Positions 44,274 to 52,755 of a DNA stretch of 64,000 nt are shown here, in pieces. This DNA comes from Clostridium cellulovorans 743B (GTDB lineage Bacteria; Bacillota; Clostridia; Clostridiales; Clostridiaceae). A program made the translations under genes and the position numbers. Location: NCBI RefSeq assembly GCF_000145275.1, contig NC_014393.1:4278001-4342000 (forward strand), given 5' to 3'. Position 1 is the first letter of the stretch; every line of letters starts with the position of its first letter. The notes under the pieces were generated by a model. That model was not told the DNA's origin. It ran no database searches and saw nothing but the letters and a program-made list of their open reading frames with translations.

Positions 44274-45074
44274 CTATTGCCCTGCAAAAGAAAGGTCGAT
44301 TTTACATCTAGATTCTTCTTCGAATATAGTTTTCTCAACAGTAAGTTCGTTATTTTCAAGCACGCATCTAAAAGATAAAAGAGTAAATATAATATCATTT
44401 CTTCTGTAAATAAGTTTTCTAAGTTCTTTAATTACCATCTTAGCATTAAGAATATAGATTTCTTCGTTTTCTGAAATAATGCATTTTGGCTCAGTTTTTA
44501 TGTAATGCAACAGTATTTGTGGCAACAAATCAGTTATATATGATTCTGTTTGACCTGTTCTTGGTCGAAGCTTGCAATTTATGACGTTCTTTCTGTGTAT
44601 GTAATCTTCATAAGGTTTCAGCTGTCTTTCAAGATAATTAATTTCCGCATCCTTTGACATAAGATCACTTCTACATGACTTTATAGTATCTAGCATCCTC
44701 TCTTTATCTCTTAAAAGTTCCTCAGTTATATACAGTCCATATTTTCGAATCGAAGGAATAACATCTTTAGCAAGCCACATTTGAAACTTTTGAGCAGTCT
44801 CATTATTAGCTTTCATCCCAAGCAAATAAAATAGAGTTTCCGGAATAAAATCTCCTTCACCCACTTGTGGGTGAAAACCAAGTTCATTAATAAAAGCGTT
44901 CATTCTCTCCCATCTAATTGACTCATAATCTTTACCATTGATACTCTGAATTCTTGACCATCCAAACCCTCTAGCAACATCTTCAGCGTTAACTGATATA
45001 CTTCCATCGTCATTTAATATGGTTCTAACCTCGCCAATTTCACTATTTTGGAAAATCTTAATTTCGTTATTCAT
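44274..45074 (-). CDS. BRO-N family antirepressor-like protein
   Basis: The N-terminal ~115 residues form a BRO domain (IGEVRTILNDDGSISVNAED, LFYLLGMKANNETAQKFQ, LAKDVIPSIRKYGLYIT). The C-terminal ~140 residues contain a coiled coil and an unassigned basic domain. Such proteins bind DNA and often antagonise phage repressors. It is divergent from a plus-strand HTH gene and lies between terS and terL, away from the early genes, so this is a mobile cassette. AAGGAGAG precedes the start. Confidence 0.85.
   Translation of the reverse strand: MNNEIKIFQNSEIGEVRTILNDDGSISVNAEDVARGFGWSRIQSINGKDYESIRWERMNAFINELGFHPQVGEGDFIPETLFYLLGMKANNETAQKFQMWLAKDVIPSIRKYGLYITEELLRDKERMLDTIKSCRSDLMSKDAEINYLERQLKPYEDYIHRKNVINCKLRPRTGQTESYITDLLPQILLHYIKTEPKCIISENEEIYILNAKMVIKELRKLIYRRNDIIFTLLSFRCVLENNELTVEKTIFEEESRCKIDLSFAGQ
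44856..44876. promoter_or_regulatory. Palindrome inside the BRO gene, repeated at its promoter
   Basis: TTCACCCAC-TT-GTGGGTGAA has perfect 9-bp arms. Its right part, CCACTTGTGGGTGAAA (44861-44876), recurs with one change at 45111-45126. Confidence 0.5.
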
Positions 45075-45104
45075 AATATCTCTCCTTGTAATCTTGCTTT
45101 TTTA

Positions 45105-45126
45105 TTTTCGCCACTTGCGGGTGAAA
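45105..45126. promoter_or_regulatory. Candidate operator upstream of the BRO gene
   Basis: CCACTTGCGGGTGAAA (45111-45126) matches 15 of 16 bases of the site within the BRO gene. It lies about 30 bp upstream of the BRO start, in its promoter zone. Confidence 0.5.
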
Positions 45127-45320
45127 GTTTCGCCTCTAAAAAGTCATCCTAAAATATTATTTCTTACACTTGGCAATGCAATCACTAAGCAAAGTCAATA
45201 ATTCCATCTGCTTCTTTGAAATATTCTTACCTCACTTATTAGCATTTCTTAAAATTATTTTAGCATTTGTTAATATTTATTGTCAATAATTTATTTTAAC
45301 TTTCGCTAATATTTTTTTAT

Positions 45321-45350
45321 TTGACGTTAATATAACATTAATGTTACAAT
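45321..45350 (+). promoter_or_regulatory. Promoter and operator of the plus-strand HTH gene
   Basis: TTGACG (45321-45326) and TACAAT (45345-45350) are 18 bases apart. The spacer and the start of the -10 hold TAACATTAATGTTA (45333-45346), a perfect 14-bp palindrome. Binding there would block the promoter, consistent with autoregulation. Confidence 0.6.
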
Positions 45351-45367
45351 ACATCCGAGGTGATACA

Positions 45368-45568
45368 GTGATTAAATACTATAAATTATTTGATTTACTC
45401 AATAGAAAAGGTATGAAGAAAACAGATTTACTTGAAATCATATCCTCTCCAACTCTAGCTAAGCTTTCTAAAGGCGAAAATGTAAAAGTTGACGTCATAG
45501 AAAAAATATGCATCTTCCTCAATTGCCAGCCTGGAGATATTATGGAATACGAAAAGACCATAGATTGA
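45368..45568 (+). CDS. Small XRE/HTH transcriptional regulator
   Basis: This 66-residue regulator is of the YozG/HTH_26 type (KKTDLLEIISSPTLAKLSKG then VKVDVIEKICIFLNCQPGDI). The start is GTG at 45368, seven bases after AGGTGA; an ATG at 45341 lies inside the promoter and is rejected. It is the only plus-strand gene among the structural genes and is divergent from the BRO gene, making a two-gene switch. It has its own promoter and terminator. Confidence 0.85.
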   Translation: MIKYYKLFDLLNRKGMKKTDLLEIISSPTLAKLSKGENVKVDVIEKICIFLNCQPGDIMEYEKTID

Positions 45569-45586
45569 TTTCTAAGGTCTTTTTTA
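45553..45586 (+). terminator. Terminator of the HTH gene
   Basis: AAAGACC (45553-45559) pairs with GGTCTTT (45575-45581) and a T run follows. The hairpin includes the stop codon. Confidence 0.7.
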
Positions 45587-45948
45587 TTTATTTGTAATAA
45601 TGTCATATGCCCACAGAATCAATTCTAAACAACTTTACCATGCTTTTCAGTGTAATTGCTTGTCCAGTTATGTTTTGTAAGATTTAAAAGCTAATTTTGA
45701 GAGTTTTAAAAAATTTCTAAAAAATTTCAGAAAAAAATTAAATCAATCAAAGTATTTTCAAAATTACATAGAAATTCTGTGACTAGCTGACAGGGTTTTG
45801 GAGGATTCCAAAATTAGAACCCACCCCCACCTATGTTTTAGATCACAATTTTACCACTTACAGGCATCTAATAAGACATAACAATTATTATGTCCTATTT
45901 GTTAAACAAGCTTAAACCGTTGATATCACTAGCTTTGTGATTATTTAA
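45587..45948. other. 362-bp gap between HTH gene and terS; possible packaging site
   Basis: No gene is seen. It contains TTTTGGA-GGAT-TCCAAAA (45796-45813, 7-bp arms), then a G/C-rich patch (45819-45832, CCCACCCCCACC) in otherwise AT-rich DNA, and GACATAA/TTATGTC (45875-45894) after terS. Packaging (pac or cos) sites usually lie next to terS, so the 45790-45835 patch is a candidate. Confidence 0.35.
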
Positions 45949-46362
45949 TTACACAACTTGAAAGTTTTTTATGTTAGTTATGTCTTCTTTAATCTCGTTC
46001 TTATCCTTATTGGAATCATCATCAGAAGCTTTTAAGTTATCTTCTTTTCTGGCTGAAGCTATACCTAAAGCGTGCTCTATGAGGAACTTATTAGCTGAAT
46101 ACCTGGTTCTATTATCTGTCTTCTGATTAGCTAACTCTATCATATTGTCTATGTAACTACATACATTGTTCTCAATTTTATTTTGCGCCGTCTTTTTTAA
46201 CTGCTGCCTTCGTCTTTCTAACTCAGCCTCAACCAACGTTTCTTTCTTCCATGCATATATAGTTTGCCTTGATACCTTTAATGTTTCAGCAATCTCAGTA
46301 ATATTAATACCTGAAAGCAACATATCGATCATTCTATCCTTATCAACAGTGATTACGTCCAT
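45949..46362 (-). CDS. terS: Terminase small subunit
   Basis: This 137-residue protein has an N-terminal HTH (NITEIAETLKVSRQTIYAWKKE) and an acidic C-terminus. It opens the late operon and lies before terL on the same strand. TerS binds the packaging site and recruits TerL. Its promoter region carries two copies of TAGAGTGT that also occur before the late regulator gene. Confidence 0.78.
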   Translation of the reverse strand: MDVITVDKDRMIDMLLSGINITEIAETLKVSRQTIYAWKKETLVEAELERRRQQLKKTAQNKIENNVCSYIDNMIELANQKTDNRTRYSANKFLIEHALGIASARKEDNLKASDDDSNKDKNEIKEDITNIKNFQVV

Positions 46363-46387
46363 ATATAAAACACCTCCTAACTATTTG

Positions 46388-46414
46388 ACACTCTATTTTA
46401 CACTACACACTCTA
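46388..46414 (-). promoter_or_regulatory. Direct repeats TAGAGTGT at late promoter
   Basis: ACACTCTA on the plus strand occurs at 46388-46395 and 46407-46414 (19 bp apart), 25-50 bp upstream of terS, around a possible -10 TAAAAT. A third copy lies at 47179-47186 upstream of the late regulator. It is a candidate activator site. Confidence 0.45.
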
Positions 46415-46492
46415 TAGACAAGCTTTAATATCTTTCTAAAGTAAATATACCTTTGGCTTTTATCTTTCTCTAATAAGCATACAGCGTAAATT

Positions 46493-46530
46493 AAAAGACA
46501 CCTACCAAACTTAATTAGTAAGTGCCTTTT
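46493..46530 (-). terminator. Terminator after the late regulator
   Basis: AAAAGGCACTTAC pairs imperfectly with GTAGGTGTCTTTT on the minus strand. It separates the regulator transcript from the terS promoter. Confidence 0.55.
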
Positions 46531-46599
46531 GTTTAATTCTCTATGATACTATTCTAACACTGTTTTTGCCTATAAAAGCGATAATTAACAGTTAAAAAA

Positions 46600-46631
46600 A
46601 CGGTACTTTAACGGTATAAAAACGGCATAAA
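46600..46631. repeat. Three 11-bp-phased ACGG repeats
   Basis: ACGGTACTTTA, ACGGTATAAAA and ACGGCATAAAA start at 46600, 46611 and 46622. The spacing is one DNA turn, so the sites face one side. They lie just downstream of the late regulator's stop. Confidence 0.55.
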
Positions 46632-46635
46632 AGAG

Positions 46636-47088
46636 TTATGGATATATTAGACTACTAAGCTTGTCTATGATGTTATTTCTCATCTTAATGCAGTGATCTT
46701 TATCAAACCCTAATTCACTGCTTACTGCTATCCATGTTTTTTTCTCTTTACTGAAGTATCTTAGCTTAACTAAATCCAATTCAATCTTGGTTAGTACTGT
46801 TAGTGCTCCATCTATCTTTCTTTTTAGATTGGACTTACATCTTCTCTCTGCATCTAGTTCTTTGATTCTTACATTAACCTTTTCATCTCTTCTAATGACT
46901 TCATTCTCTACACTGGAGCGAAAATCATTAGTATGGATAGCTTCTTCAAAAGTAGATGCTTTAATAGTTATATCATTTTGCAAATCTTCTATATCTAAGA
47001 GAAGATTATTTATTATCACATCTAAAGAACTATAATTATATAAAGTATATTCTGTAAGTTTGAATTTCTTATCATCCTTCTTACTCAT
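46636..47088 (-). CDS. Late-gene transcriptional regulator, sigma region 4-like (ArpU/RinA type)
   Basis: This 150-residue protein has an N-terminal coiled-coil region and a C-terminal sigma-70 region 4-like HTH (LTKIELDLVKLRYFSKEKKTW then AVSSELGFDKDHCIKMRNNI). Its place just before terS is that of late-gene activators in Gram-positive phages. Phased repeats flank the gene on both sides, and TAGAGTGT boxes occur both upstream of it and at the terS promoter, suggesting it controls itself and the late operon. Confidence 0.7.
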   Translation of the reverse strand: MSKKDDKKFKLTEYTLYNYSSLDVIINNLLLDIEDLQNDITIKASTFEEAIHTNDFRSSVENEVIRRDEKVNVRIKELDAERRCKSNLKRKIDGALTVLTKIELDLVKLRYFSKEKKTWIAVSSELGFDKDHCIKMRNNIIDKLSSLIYP

Positions 47089-47234
47089 AAATCTCTCCTT
47101 CTTCTTAACTTTTGCTTAATTTTAATGAAAAAGTACTCATTTTTGCTGATTTTCTATACTTTAATTCCATCTTATTACACACTCTACAAAGTTAGTTATA
47201 TCAACGTTTTGAGTTTATTTTTATTTAGTATTTT

Positions 47235-47272
47235 AAAAAAGGTTACATTTTGAGTATTTTTAAGATGTAACC
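47235..47272 (-). terminator. Terminator of the early operon
   Basis: GGTTACAT and ATGTAACC (47241-47272) are perfect 8-bp arms; on the minus strand TTTTTT follows (47235-47240). It lies between the GIY-YIG gene and the late regulator. Confidence 0.6.
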
Positions 47273-47454
47273 ATAGAAACTTAGTGATACCAATACTTAA
47301 TAATGATTTTTTAAAAGTTACATTTTTTAAAATATAATACGTGCATCTCTATGTATATATGTATTTATATATCCTTATATATATATATATATTTATTTTA
47401 ATGTAACTTTGTAACTATATATATATAAATGGCTTAACCGTGCGGTCTGAACGT

Positions 47455-47502
47455 GGTTACACTCCGGTTACGTTTCGGTTACACTTTTTAAATTATGTAA
47501 CC
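47455..47502. repeat. Three 11-bp-phased GGTTAC boxes with an inverted partner
   Basis: GGTTAC occurs at 47455, 47466 and 47477, and GTAACC at 47497-47502. More GTTAC/GTAAC boxes lie at 47241, 47267, 47317 and 47403-47415 in a 425-bp AT-rich gene-free stretch (47089-47513). This could be an origin, an operator array or alternative hairpins. Confidence 0.55.
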
Positions 47503-47513
47503 TTTGTGTTTTT

Positions 47514-48326
47514 CTAAATGATGGCTACTTGATGCTCTTTGGCTATCATTTCTTTAAATCGCTGCTTGTAGGCCTCTAATGTAAGCTTTGGATTTGCAAT
47601 ATTGAAAACCTCATAACCTTCTTCTTTATATTTATGGATCCACCAAGCTTCAGCATTATTTAAATTTTCTTGGTTAACTGCTTCATTTGCATGAATATTA
47701 TTTCTTACTCCTGTAATAACACTAAAAGTTATATCTTCTATATTGCCTTTGCCACCATCTTTTATATGCTCTTGCCATCGAAAGAAGGGTAGATATCTAG
47801 TTTGTCCAATATAATACTTATTTTCAACTCTGTTATACATTAAATAAATGTATCCAAATGTATCCCCGTTGTTGCCAGCTTCTTTTTCTTGAAACTCACC
47901 TTCATATCTTAGGTTTTTATATAATTGATTTTTGCAATCATAGCTACAAAAATAAGCTGTGTTTTCTTGATCTTCTAAGTCAATTTCACCAAAATAATTA
48001 TTAGTTAAATTTGATTTTGGGAAATCACTAGCCTTGCCATTGAGTTTTTTATGACAATGAAAACAGTAAGTATCAATTTGTAAATAGAATCTGTCATAGA
48101 AAAACTTATTGCTTTCCATAATAATTGCATAAATTCCATCTTTCTTCCTTGGTTTTGCAAATAATATTTTTTCTGCTGCACTTCCTGTGTATTTCTTTTT
48201 AACATCTTCTTTAGCGATATCTTTGCTTTCAACATTCTTTAGATAGTACTCATCTAAAAGAATACCTTTATCCCATGCATCTCTTTTATGGCAGTAATCA
48301 TAAACCCTTATCCAAAAGTAATGCAT
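47514..48326 (-). CDS. GIY-YIG nuclease-like protein with zinc-type motif
   Basis: This 270-residue protein has a middle region with paired cysteines (CFHCHKK ... CSYDCKNQL), probably a zinc site, and a C-terminal GIY-YIG domain (GYIYLMYNRVENKYYIGQTR, FRWQEHI, an Asn-rich NQENLNNAEAWWI segment). GIY-YIG enzymes cut DNA. The first 100 residues are unassigned. It follows the primase gene and may be a replication or homing-type nuclease. Confidence 0.8.
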   Translation of the reverse strand: MHYFWIRVYDYCHKRDAWDKGILLDEYYLKNVESKDIAKEDVKKKYTGSAAEKILFAKPRKKDGIYAIIMESNKFFYDRFYLQIDTYCFHCHKKLNGKASDFPKSNLTNNYFGEIDLEDQENTAYFCSYDCKNQLYKNLRYEGEFQEKEAGNNGDTFGYIYLMYNRVENKYYIGQTRYLPFFRWQEHIKDGGKGNIEDITFSVITGVRNNIHANEAVNQENLNNAEAWWIHKYKEEGYEVFNIANPKLTLEAYKQRFKEMIAKEHQVAII

Positions 48327-48353
48327 ATTTATGCACCTCCTAAAAAGAGGGCA

Positions 48354-50960
48354 TTAAGGAGTTTTAACACCCTCAAAATACCCTTGTATAACTTTTGTTT
48401 CTTCTGCTCCAAGCGGCTCCTCTAAAATATCCGGCTGAACTATTGAAAATAAACCAAGTTTTCTAAAACCCTCTTTGCTGTATTCATCAAATCTAATTGG
48501 TTTAAGTCCTATCTTGATTACCTTACTTGATTGCTTTACTAAATATCCTGACTTATCTGCTTGCTTCTTAAAGTCCCTTGCCTTTAAAGGAATAATATCT
48601 GCTGAACCGACTTTGGTACAAAATTCATGAATTTGATTTATCATTTCTGAGGTTCTGATAAATAACCCATCCCCTCTATCTTTTATAACATCATCAACAT
48701 CAAATGCCCTATTATCATTAATCATGTTATTGTATAAGACTAACATCTGCTCAACTACTGACTTTGTGTCGTTGCCTTCATCAAGTATTTCCTCATTGAT
48801 ATTTTTAGATATGTGCTTTTCATATCCTATAAGTTTGGATGCTTGATGCTTTTCAAGTAGAATATTGAATAGCTCTATACCTGTAGCAATATTGATCGCT
48901 GTTGTTAATACCCTGTTTTGAAGCTTGAACTTCTTTTTTACCTCTGATCTAATCTCTTTGTAATCCTCAGTGCTCAAATCAAGCACTACATCTATAATTG
49001 ACCTTCCGAACTTATTTAATATCTCCTCATTATCAATAATCCATTGCATGGCTTTGGTATGTTCTTCTGTTCTTTCTCTTCTACTCAGATATACTATTGC
49101 ACTTCTCTCTATTAATGCTTTCTCTGCATTAGGATAAGATTCTTCACCAGCTAAAATTATTGGTCTAGTTAATTGAAAATCTTTTGTTTTAAACGATTTA
49201 TCACCCCTAGATATGGTTGTTCTATCATAAAGGTTTCTAAGGTTTTCACTTATCTTTTGAGCCTTGTATCTATCACCCATCATGCTAGGCTTAAACTCTT
49301 CAAATAAGCTTGGATAGTTGCCTGTAGAGAGTTCTTTTGTGAGTGCGAACGGTGTAATTAATCCAATAGATTTTATATCTTGTGTTGGATAGTTTAATAT
49401 TGCTGCTATAACATTTGTCATAATAGCTGATTTACCAGAGCCACTTTCACCTACTAACAATAAATGATGAAGTCTTTCTTTTACCTCTTTGCACTGAATA
49501 ACTGCTAGATTATGAAGTATTGTACCTATGATAGGAATAGTCTTATCTGGAGTTGCAAACTTGAATATGTACCTCTTAAGTTGAGTTAACTCAGCCTTAG
49601 TTATTAATTCCTTACAAGCGATATCAACATTGGTACTTTCAGCCTTTAAAGTTTCATTAATTCCGTTTTGCTCTATGGCCCCATCTTTAGTTATTAAAAC
49701 TAACTTATCGTCTTTCTTAATAAATTGTGTCCCTTGATAGACTTCTTCTGCTTCTGTTGCCCAGTATTTATTTATCCAACTTTTTAACTCTGTTAGATCT
49801 TTTATATCTGTGCTTTTAAATGTTAAATCCATAGCATTTAGGCTCTTCTTGAAAACCCTTATATCATTAAAAACATCAACTGAACCAACTCTTTCAACTA
49901 TTTCTCCTCTAGAAGTTTTCATAGTTAGTTTTATGTATTCAATCTCATCATCTACGTAACTTATTCTCTTTGCTTCTAGGAGTCTAAAATCAGTTATATA
50001 TGTTCGTATGTAGATATCTTTTTTCTCATTGTAGATATATTTATATATTCCACCTTGATTCTGTTGAAATTCATCCTTGCTTTTTAGGTCTAGACTTCTT
50101 TCGAATGCCTCCAGTAAATCCTGTTTAGTATGTCCACTTTCCAACCAATCAGTTACATCCTTATTGTCTCCAAGTGACTTTATACCAGGTAAATTTATAA
50201 ATCTAAACTCTGAAGCAACTTCAAATAAATTCTTATGAACAAACCATTTATATTTTTCTCCTGCTGCGCCAGTATCACCAATAACATAAATAACATAATT
50301 CATTCCATCTTTAAGTAATTCAAAGTCTTTAAGCCCCTTTACGGAAGTTGTTTCATAACCATCTTTTCTAAGTATAGAATTGATAGTATTTGCATCCTTT
50401 TCGCCTTCGACGAATATTATTATCTTTTGTTGCTTAATGCCTGTAAGAGTATTGTGGAGATTATATGGAACTTCTCCGGATTCGCCACGCTTATTTACGA
50501 CATTGCCAGAACTATCTATGTGATAATAAGGTGTTTCCTTTGTGCCATCTGGCTTCAAGAATTTAGCCTTGTAGTAAAGGACTTTATTGTCCTTATCTAC
50601 GAAAGGGAAAATTCCTAAAAGCTTAAAACCTTTTTTGAATCCTTTTAACTGTCCATCAATATACTTCTTAATATTATCCTCCTGGAGCTCTTTTTCTGTC
50701 TTTATGTTTTCCATGCCTAAATATTCTCTAGCTTCTTTGTAGCCAAGGTTTTTAAGTTTTGTGATAAAATCAATGGCATCACCTTGCTCCTCACAACCCC
50801 AACATTTGAACTTCTGTTTATTCTTATCTGGAAAGAATTTAACACTCAAAGAAGGTGTTTTCTCTTTATGGAAGGGGCATTTAGTAAACCCCTCTCTGTT
50901 AAATCTCTCCCCTGTCTCTTTTTCTATTAAGTCCTTTAGATCTATATCTTGTATATCCAA
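48354..50960 (-). CDS. DNA primase-helicase
   Basis: This 868-residue protein joins a CHC2 zinc-ribbon primase N-terminus (C28, H31, C53, C56; CPFHKEKTPS and CWGCEEQGDA), a Toprim-like region (IIFVEGEKDANTINSIL) and a C-terminal helicase/ATPase (LLVGESGSGKSAIMTN). It primes and unwinds phage DNA during replication and is the central replication gene of this prophage. No separate replicative helicase or loader is present. Confidence 0.92.
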   Translation of the reverse strand: MDIQDIDLKDLIEKETGERFNREGFTKCPFHKEKTPSLSVKFFPDKNKQKFKCWGCEEQGDAIDFITKLKNLGYKEAREYLGMENIKTEKELQEDNIKKYIDGQLKGFKKGFKLLGIFPFVDKDNKVLYYKAKFLKPDGTKETPYYHIDSSGNVVNKRGESGEVPYNLHNTLTGIKQQKIIIFVEGEKDANTINSILRKDGYETTSVKGLKDFELLKDGMNYVIYVIGDTGAAGEKYKWFVHKNLFEVASEFRFINLPGIKSLGDNKDVTDWLESGHTKQDLLEAFERSLDLKSKDEFQQNQGGIYKYIYNEKKDIYIRTYITDFRLLEAKRISYVDDEIEYIKLTMKTSRGEIVERVGSVDVFNDIRVFKKSLNAMDLTFKSTDIKDLTELKSWINKYWATEAEEVYQGTQFIKKDDKLVLITKDGAIEQNGINETLKAESTNVDIACKELITKAELTQLKRYIFKFATPDKTIPIIGTILHNLAVIQCKEVKERLHHLLLVGESGSGKSAIMTNVIAAILNYPTQDIKSIGLITPFALTKELSTGNYPSLFEEFKPSMMGDRYKAQKISENLRNLYDRTTISRGDKSFKTKDFQLTRPIILAGEESYPNAEKALIERSAIVYLSRRERTEEHTKAMQWIIDNEEILNKFGRSIIDVVLDLSTEDYKEIRSEVKKKFKLQNRVLTTAINIATGIELFNILLEKHQASKLIGYEKHISKNINEEILDEGNDTKSVVEQMLVLYNNMINDNRAFDVDDVIKDRGDGLFIRTSEMINQIHEFCTKVGSADIIPLKARDFKKQADKSGYLVKQSSKVIKIGLKPIRFDEYSKEGFRKLGLFSIVQPDILEEPLGAEETKVIQGYFEGVKTP

Positions 50961-50986
50961 TTCTTCACCTTCCTTAAGTGTTTTTA

Positions 50987-51598
50987 CTATAATATACCTT
51001 CCGTATCTTCTTCGATTCCATAGTCGAACTCTGCTATTTCCGGATTAAGCTCTTTTAAGTAGTTCCTAACTCCGTAGTAGAGCTTTCTGAAGATTTCAAA
51101 CCCTGCTTCTTCTTGTGGAACAAATATAGTATCTGATAAGTACAGATCTTGAATACTTGATAACCTTCCTAGTACGGCCTTTACACTAAATTTACTCCTG
51201 TAATTTCCTTTCTTTATGTTTTCAAGTCCGTTTTTTTCTTCTATCATTAGAAACATTTTAATTCCTTTTACTTTAGCTCTTTGAAACTCTCTAATTAATC
51301 GAATATCATCCCTTGAATCAGTTTCTTCCATGAGGTTGCCTATAAATTCATTGATGTGGGCTTTCCTTTCAACTGCTACAGGAAAGTTCAAGTCTCTATA
51401 TATACCCATTTCTGGCCTTGCTGTGATTATTGCTGTGTAGTCTCCTTCTGGAATCTTAGCTTTTTTATACTTAACTTTCTTTTTAGTAAAATAGCTAAGA
51501 ATATGAGAGTTTTCTTGCTCATTTGTATCGCAAACAATTACTAAGTTTTCACTTAAAAGTTTTTTAATTTCCGTATCAGAAAATTTAAAATAATACAT
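50987..51598 (-). CDS. ERCC4-domain nuclease
   Basis: This 203-residue protein has the ERCC4/XPF active-site pattern: CDTNEQ, then KIPEGDYTA and VAVERKAHINEF (the ERK motif). Such nucleases cut branched or flap DNA. It lies 26 bp before the primase gene in the replication operon and probably processes recombination or replication intermediates. Confidence 0.85.
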   Translation of the reverse strand: MYYFKFSDTEIKKLLSENLVIVCDTNEQENSHILSYFTKKKVKYKKAKIPEGDYTAIITARPEMGIYRDLNFPVAVERKAHINEFIGNLMEETDSRDDIRLIREFQRAKVKGIKMFLMIEEKNGLENIKKGNYRSKFSVKAVLGRLSSIQDLYLSDTIFVPQEEAGFEIFRKLYYGVRNYLKELNPEIAEFDYGIEEDTEGIL

Positions 51599-51602
51599 CT
51601 AA

Positions 51603-51953
51603 TTACTCCTTTACGTTAATTTCTATTCCAGTCAAAGGTGTCCAAGCTCGCTCTGTAATAAGCTTATCCTTGTGTTCTAGGTTTATTTGTTGTACTAAAT
51701 TAGGTTCTTCAAACTCTTTAGCCTCTTTGTGGCATCTCCAAAGGATTAAAATGCATATTTGTATCAAGTCAAAAGTTTCTCTAATAATCTCTTTAAGGTT
51801 TCTTAAGTTTCTATCTTCAGAATAATTTAGGATTGCTATAACTACTTCCCTAAATTCCTCTTCAAGTTTTGATATTATGCCTGCTGCACCTAAAGTTTCG
51901 TTATCTATTCCTTCTCTGTCATTTTTCTTCAATATGTACATCAGTAATTTCAT
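51603..51953 (-). CDS. MazG-like NTP pyrophosphohydrolase
   Basis: This 116-residue all-helical protein has the acidic pattern EEEFREVV and later RETFDLIQI, typical of the MazG superfamily metal site. It may hydrolyse nucleoside triphosphates or an alarmone in infected cells. ATG 51953 is chosen because GGTGGAGG lies just upstream; it lies within the end of the DUF4406 gene. Confidence 0.65.
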   Translation of the reverse strand: MKLLMYILKKNDREGIDNETLGAAGIISKLEEEFREVVIAILNYSEDRNLRNLKEIIRETFDLIQICILILWRCHKEAKEFEEPNLVQQINLEHKDKLITERAWTPLTGIEINVKE

Positions 51954-52251
51954 TTGTATCCTCCACCTCAAACATCAATACTTTACCTTGCTTTTTAGCG
52001 TATACATATTCCATTCTCGCCCCTTTACTGTCTATCCAGTTACCAAGCATGCACACAGTATCACAAGCGTCTATCATTGCGTAGCAGATAGGCATGTATG
52101 CCTCCCATGGAAACCCTTCTGGAAGTATTGCCGGATTCATCACTAAGTGACCTTCTTTGATTAGTTTTTCTTCAACTTCTGCAAAATTTTCTTTATAATC
52201 AGGTAATCCTGTTATCTTTCCAGCTATGTAAACTTTCATTTTTTTACTCAT
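51919..52251 (-). CDS. DUF4406 protein (nucleoside deoxyribosyltransferase-like)
   Basis: This 110-residue protein begins KVYIAGKITGLPDYKENF and has a late LGNWIDSKGARMEYVYAKK, the hallmarks of DUF4406, related to nucleoside 2-deoxyribosyltransferases. It could act in nucleotide salvage. It overlaps the MazG-like gene by 35 bp. Confidence 0.8.
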   Translation of the reverse strand: MSKKMKVYIAGKITGLPDYKENFAEVEEKLIKEGHLVMNPAILPEGFPWEAYMPICYAMIDACDTVCMLGNWIDSKGARMEYVYAKKQGKVLMFEVEDTNEITDVHIEEK

Positions 52252-52254
52252 ACT

Positions 52255-52743
52255 TTACTTATCTCCTTTACTTAAATCCCTATCGTAAGCATATTTACAA
52301 TGTCCGTAGTCATTGAATCCTGTTATCTCTGGAATGCATTTATCCTCAAACTCGCTGTAAATCTCACATTCAGTACACTTTTTTTGGCACTTGTTACACG
52401 TATAGTGCAATATAAGTTCAACTAGATAGTAGTAATCTCTGTTTTCTTCATAAGTCTTGTTATAATCTGATTCTCTTTTCTTCATAAGTTCTTCCATTGC
52501 TCTTACATTATCTAAGAACACCCTAGAGCGTAGTTTATCTTTTTCTAAAACTTCTTTAGCTTTTGGGTTAAGTCTGCCCTTAATAGATTCTGTGGTTTTA
52601 TTTATATAGGTCATTGCCCTCTTAATATCTGCTTTTTCTGTTTTATTTAAAAAGTTGCTTTTAGATAATAACTCCAAGTTTGCCCTTAGAAGAATACTTG
52701 ATATAACCTGGTTACGTTCATCTGTGTTAAGATAGTCTTTCAT
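52255..52743 (-). CDS. Hypothetical protein with cysteine-rich C-terminus
   Basis: This 162-residue protein has a helical N-terminal part and a C-terminal cysteine cluster (YTCNKCQKKCTECEIYSEFE, later GHCKYA), probably metal-binding. It lies 3 bp upstream of DUF4406. Family not recognised. Confidence 0.6.
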   Translation of the reverse strand: MKDYLNTDERNQVISSILLRANLELLSKSNFLNKTEKADIKRAMTYINKTTESIKGRLNPKAKEVLEKDKLRSRVFLDNVRAMEELMKKRESDYNKTYEENRDYYYLVELILHYTCNKCQKKCTECEIYSEFEDKCIPEITGFNDYGHCKYAYDRDLSKGDK

Positions 52744-52755
52744 AAATCACACCTC

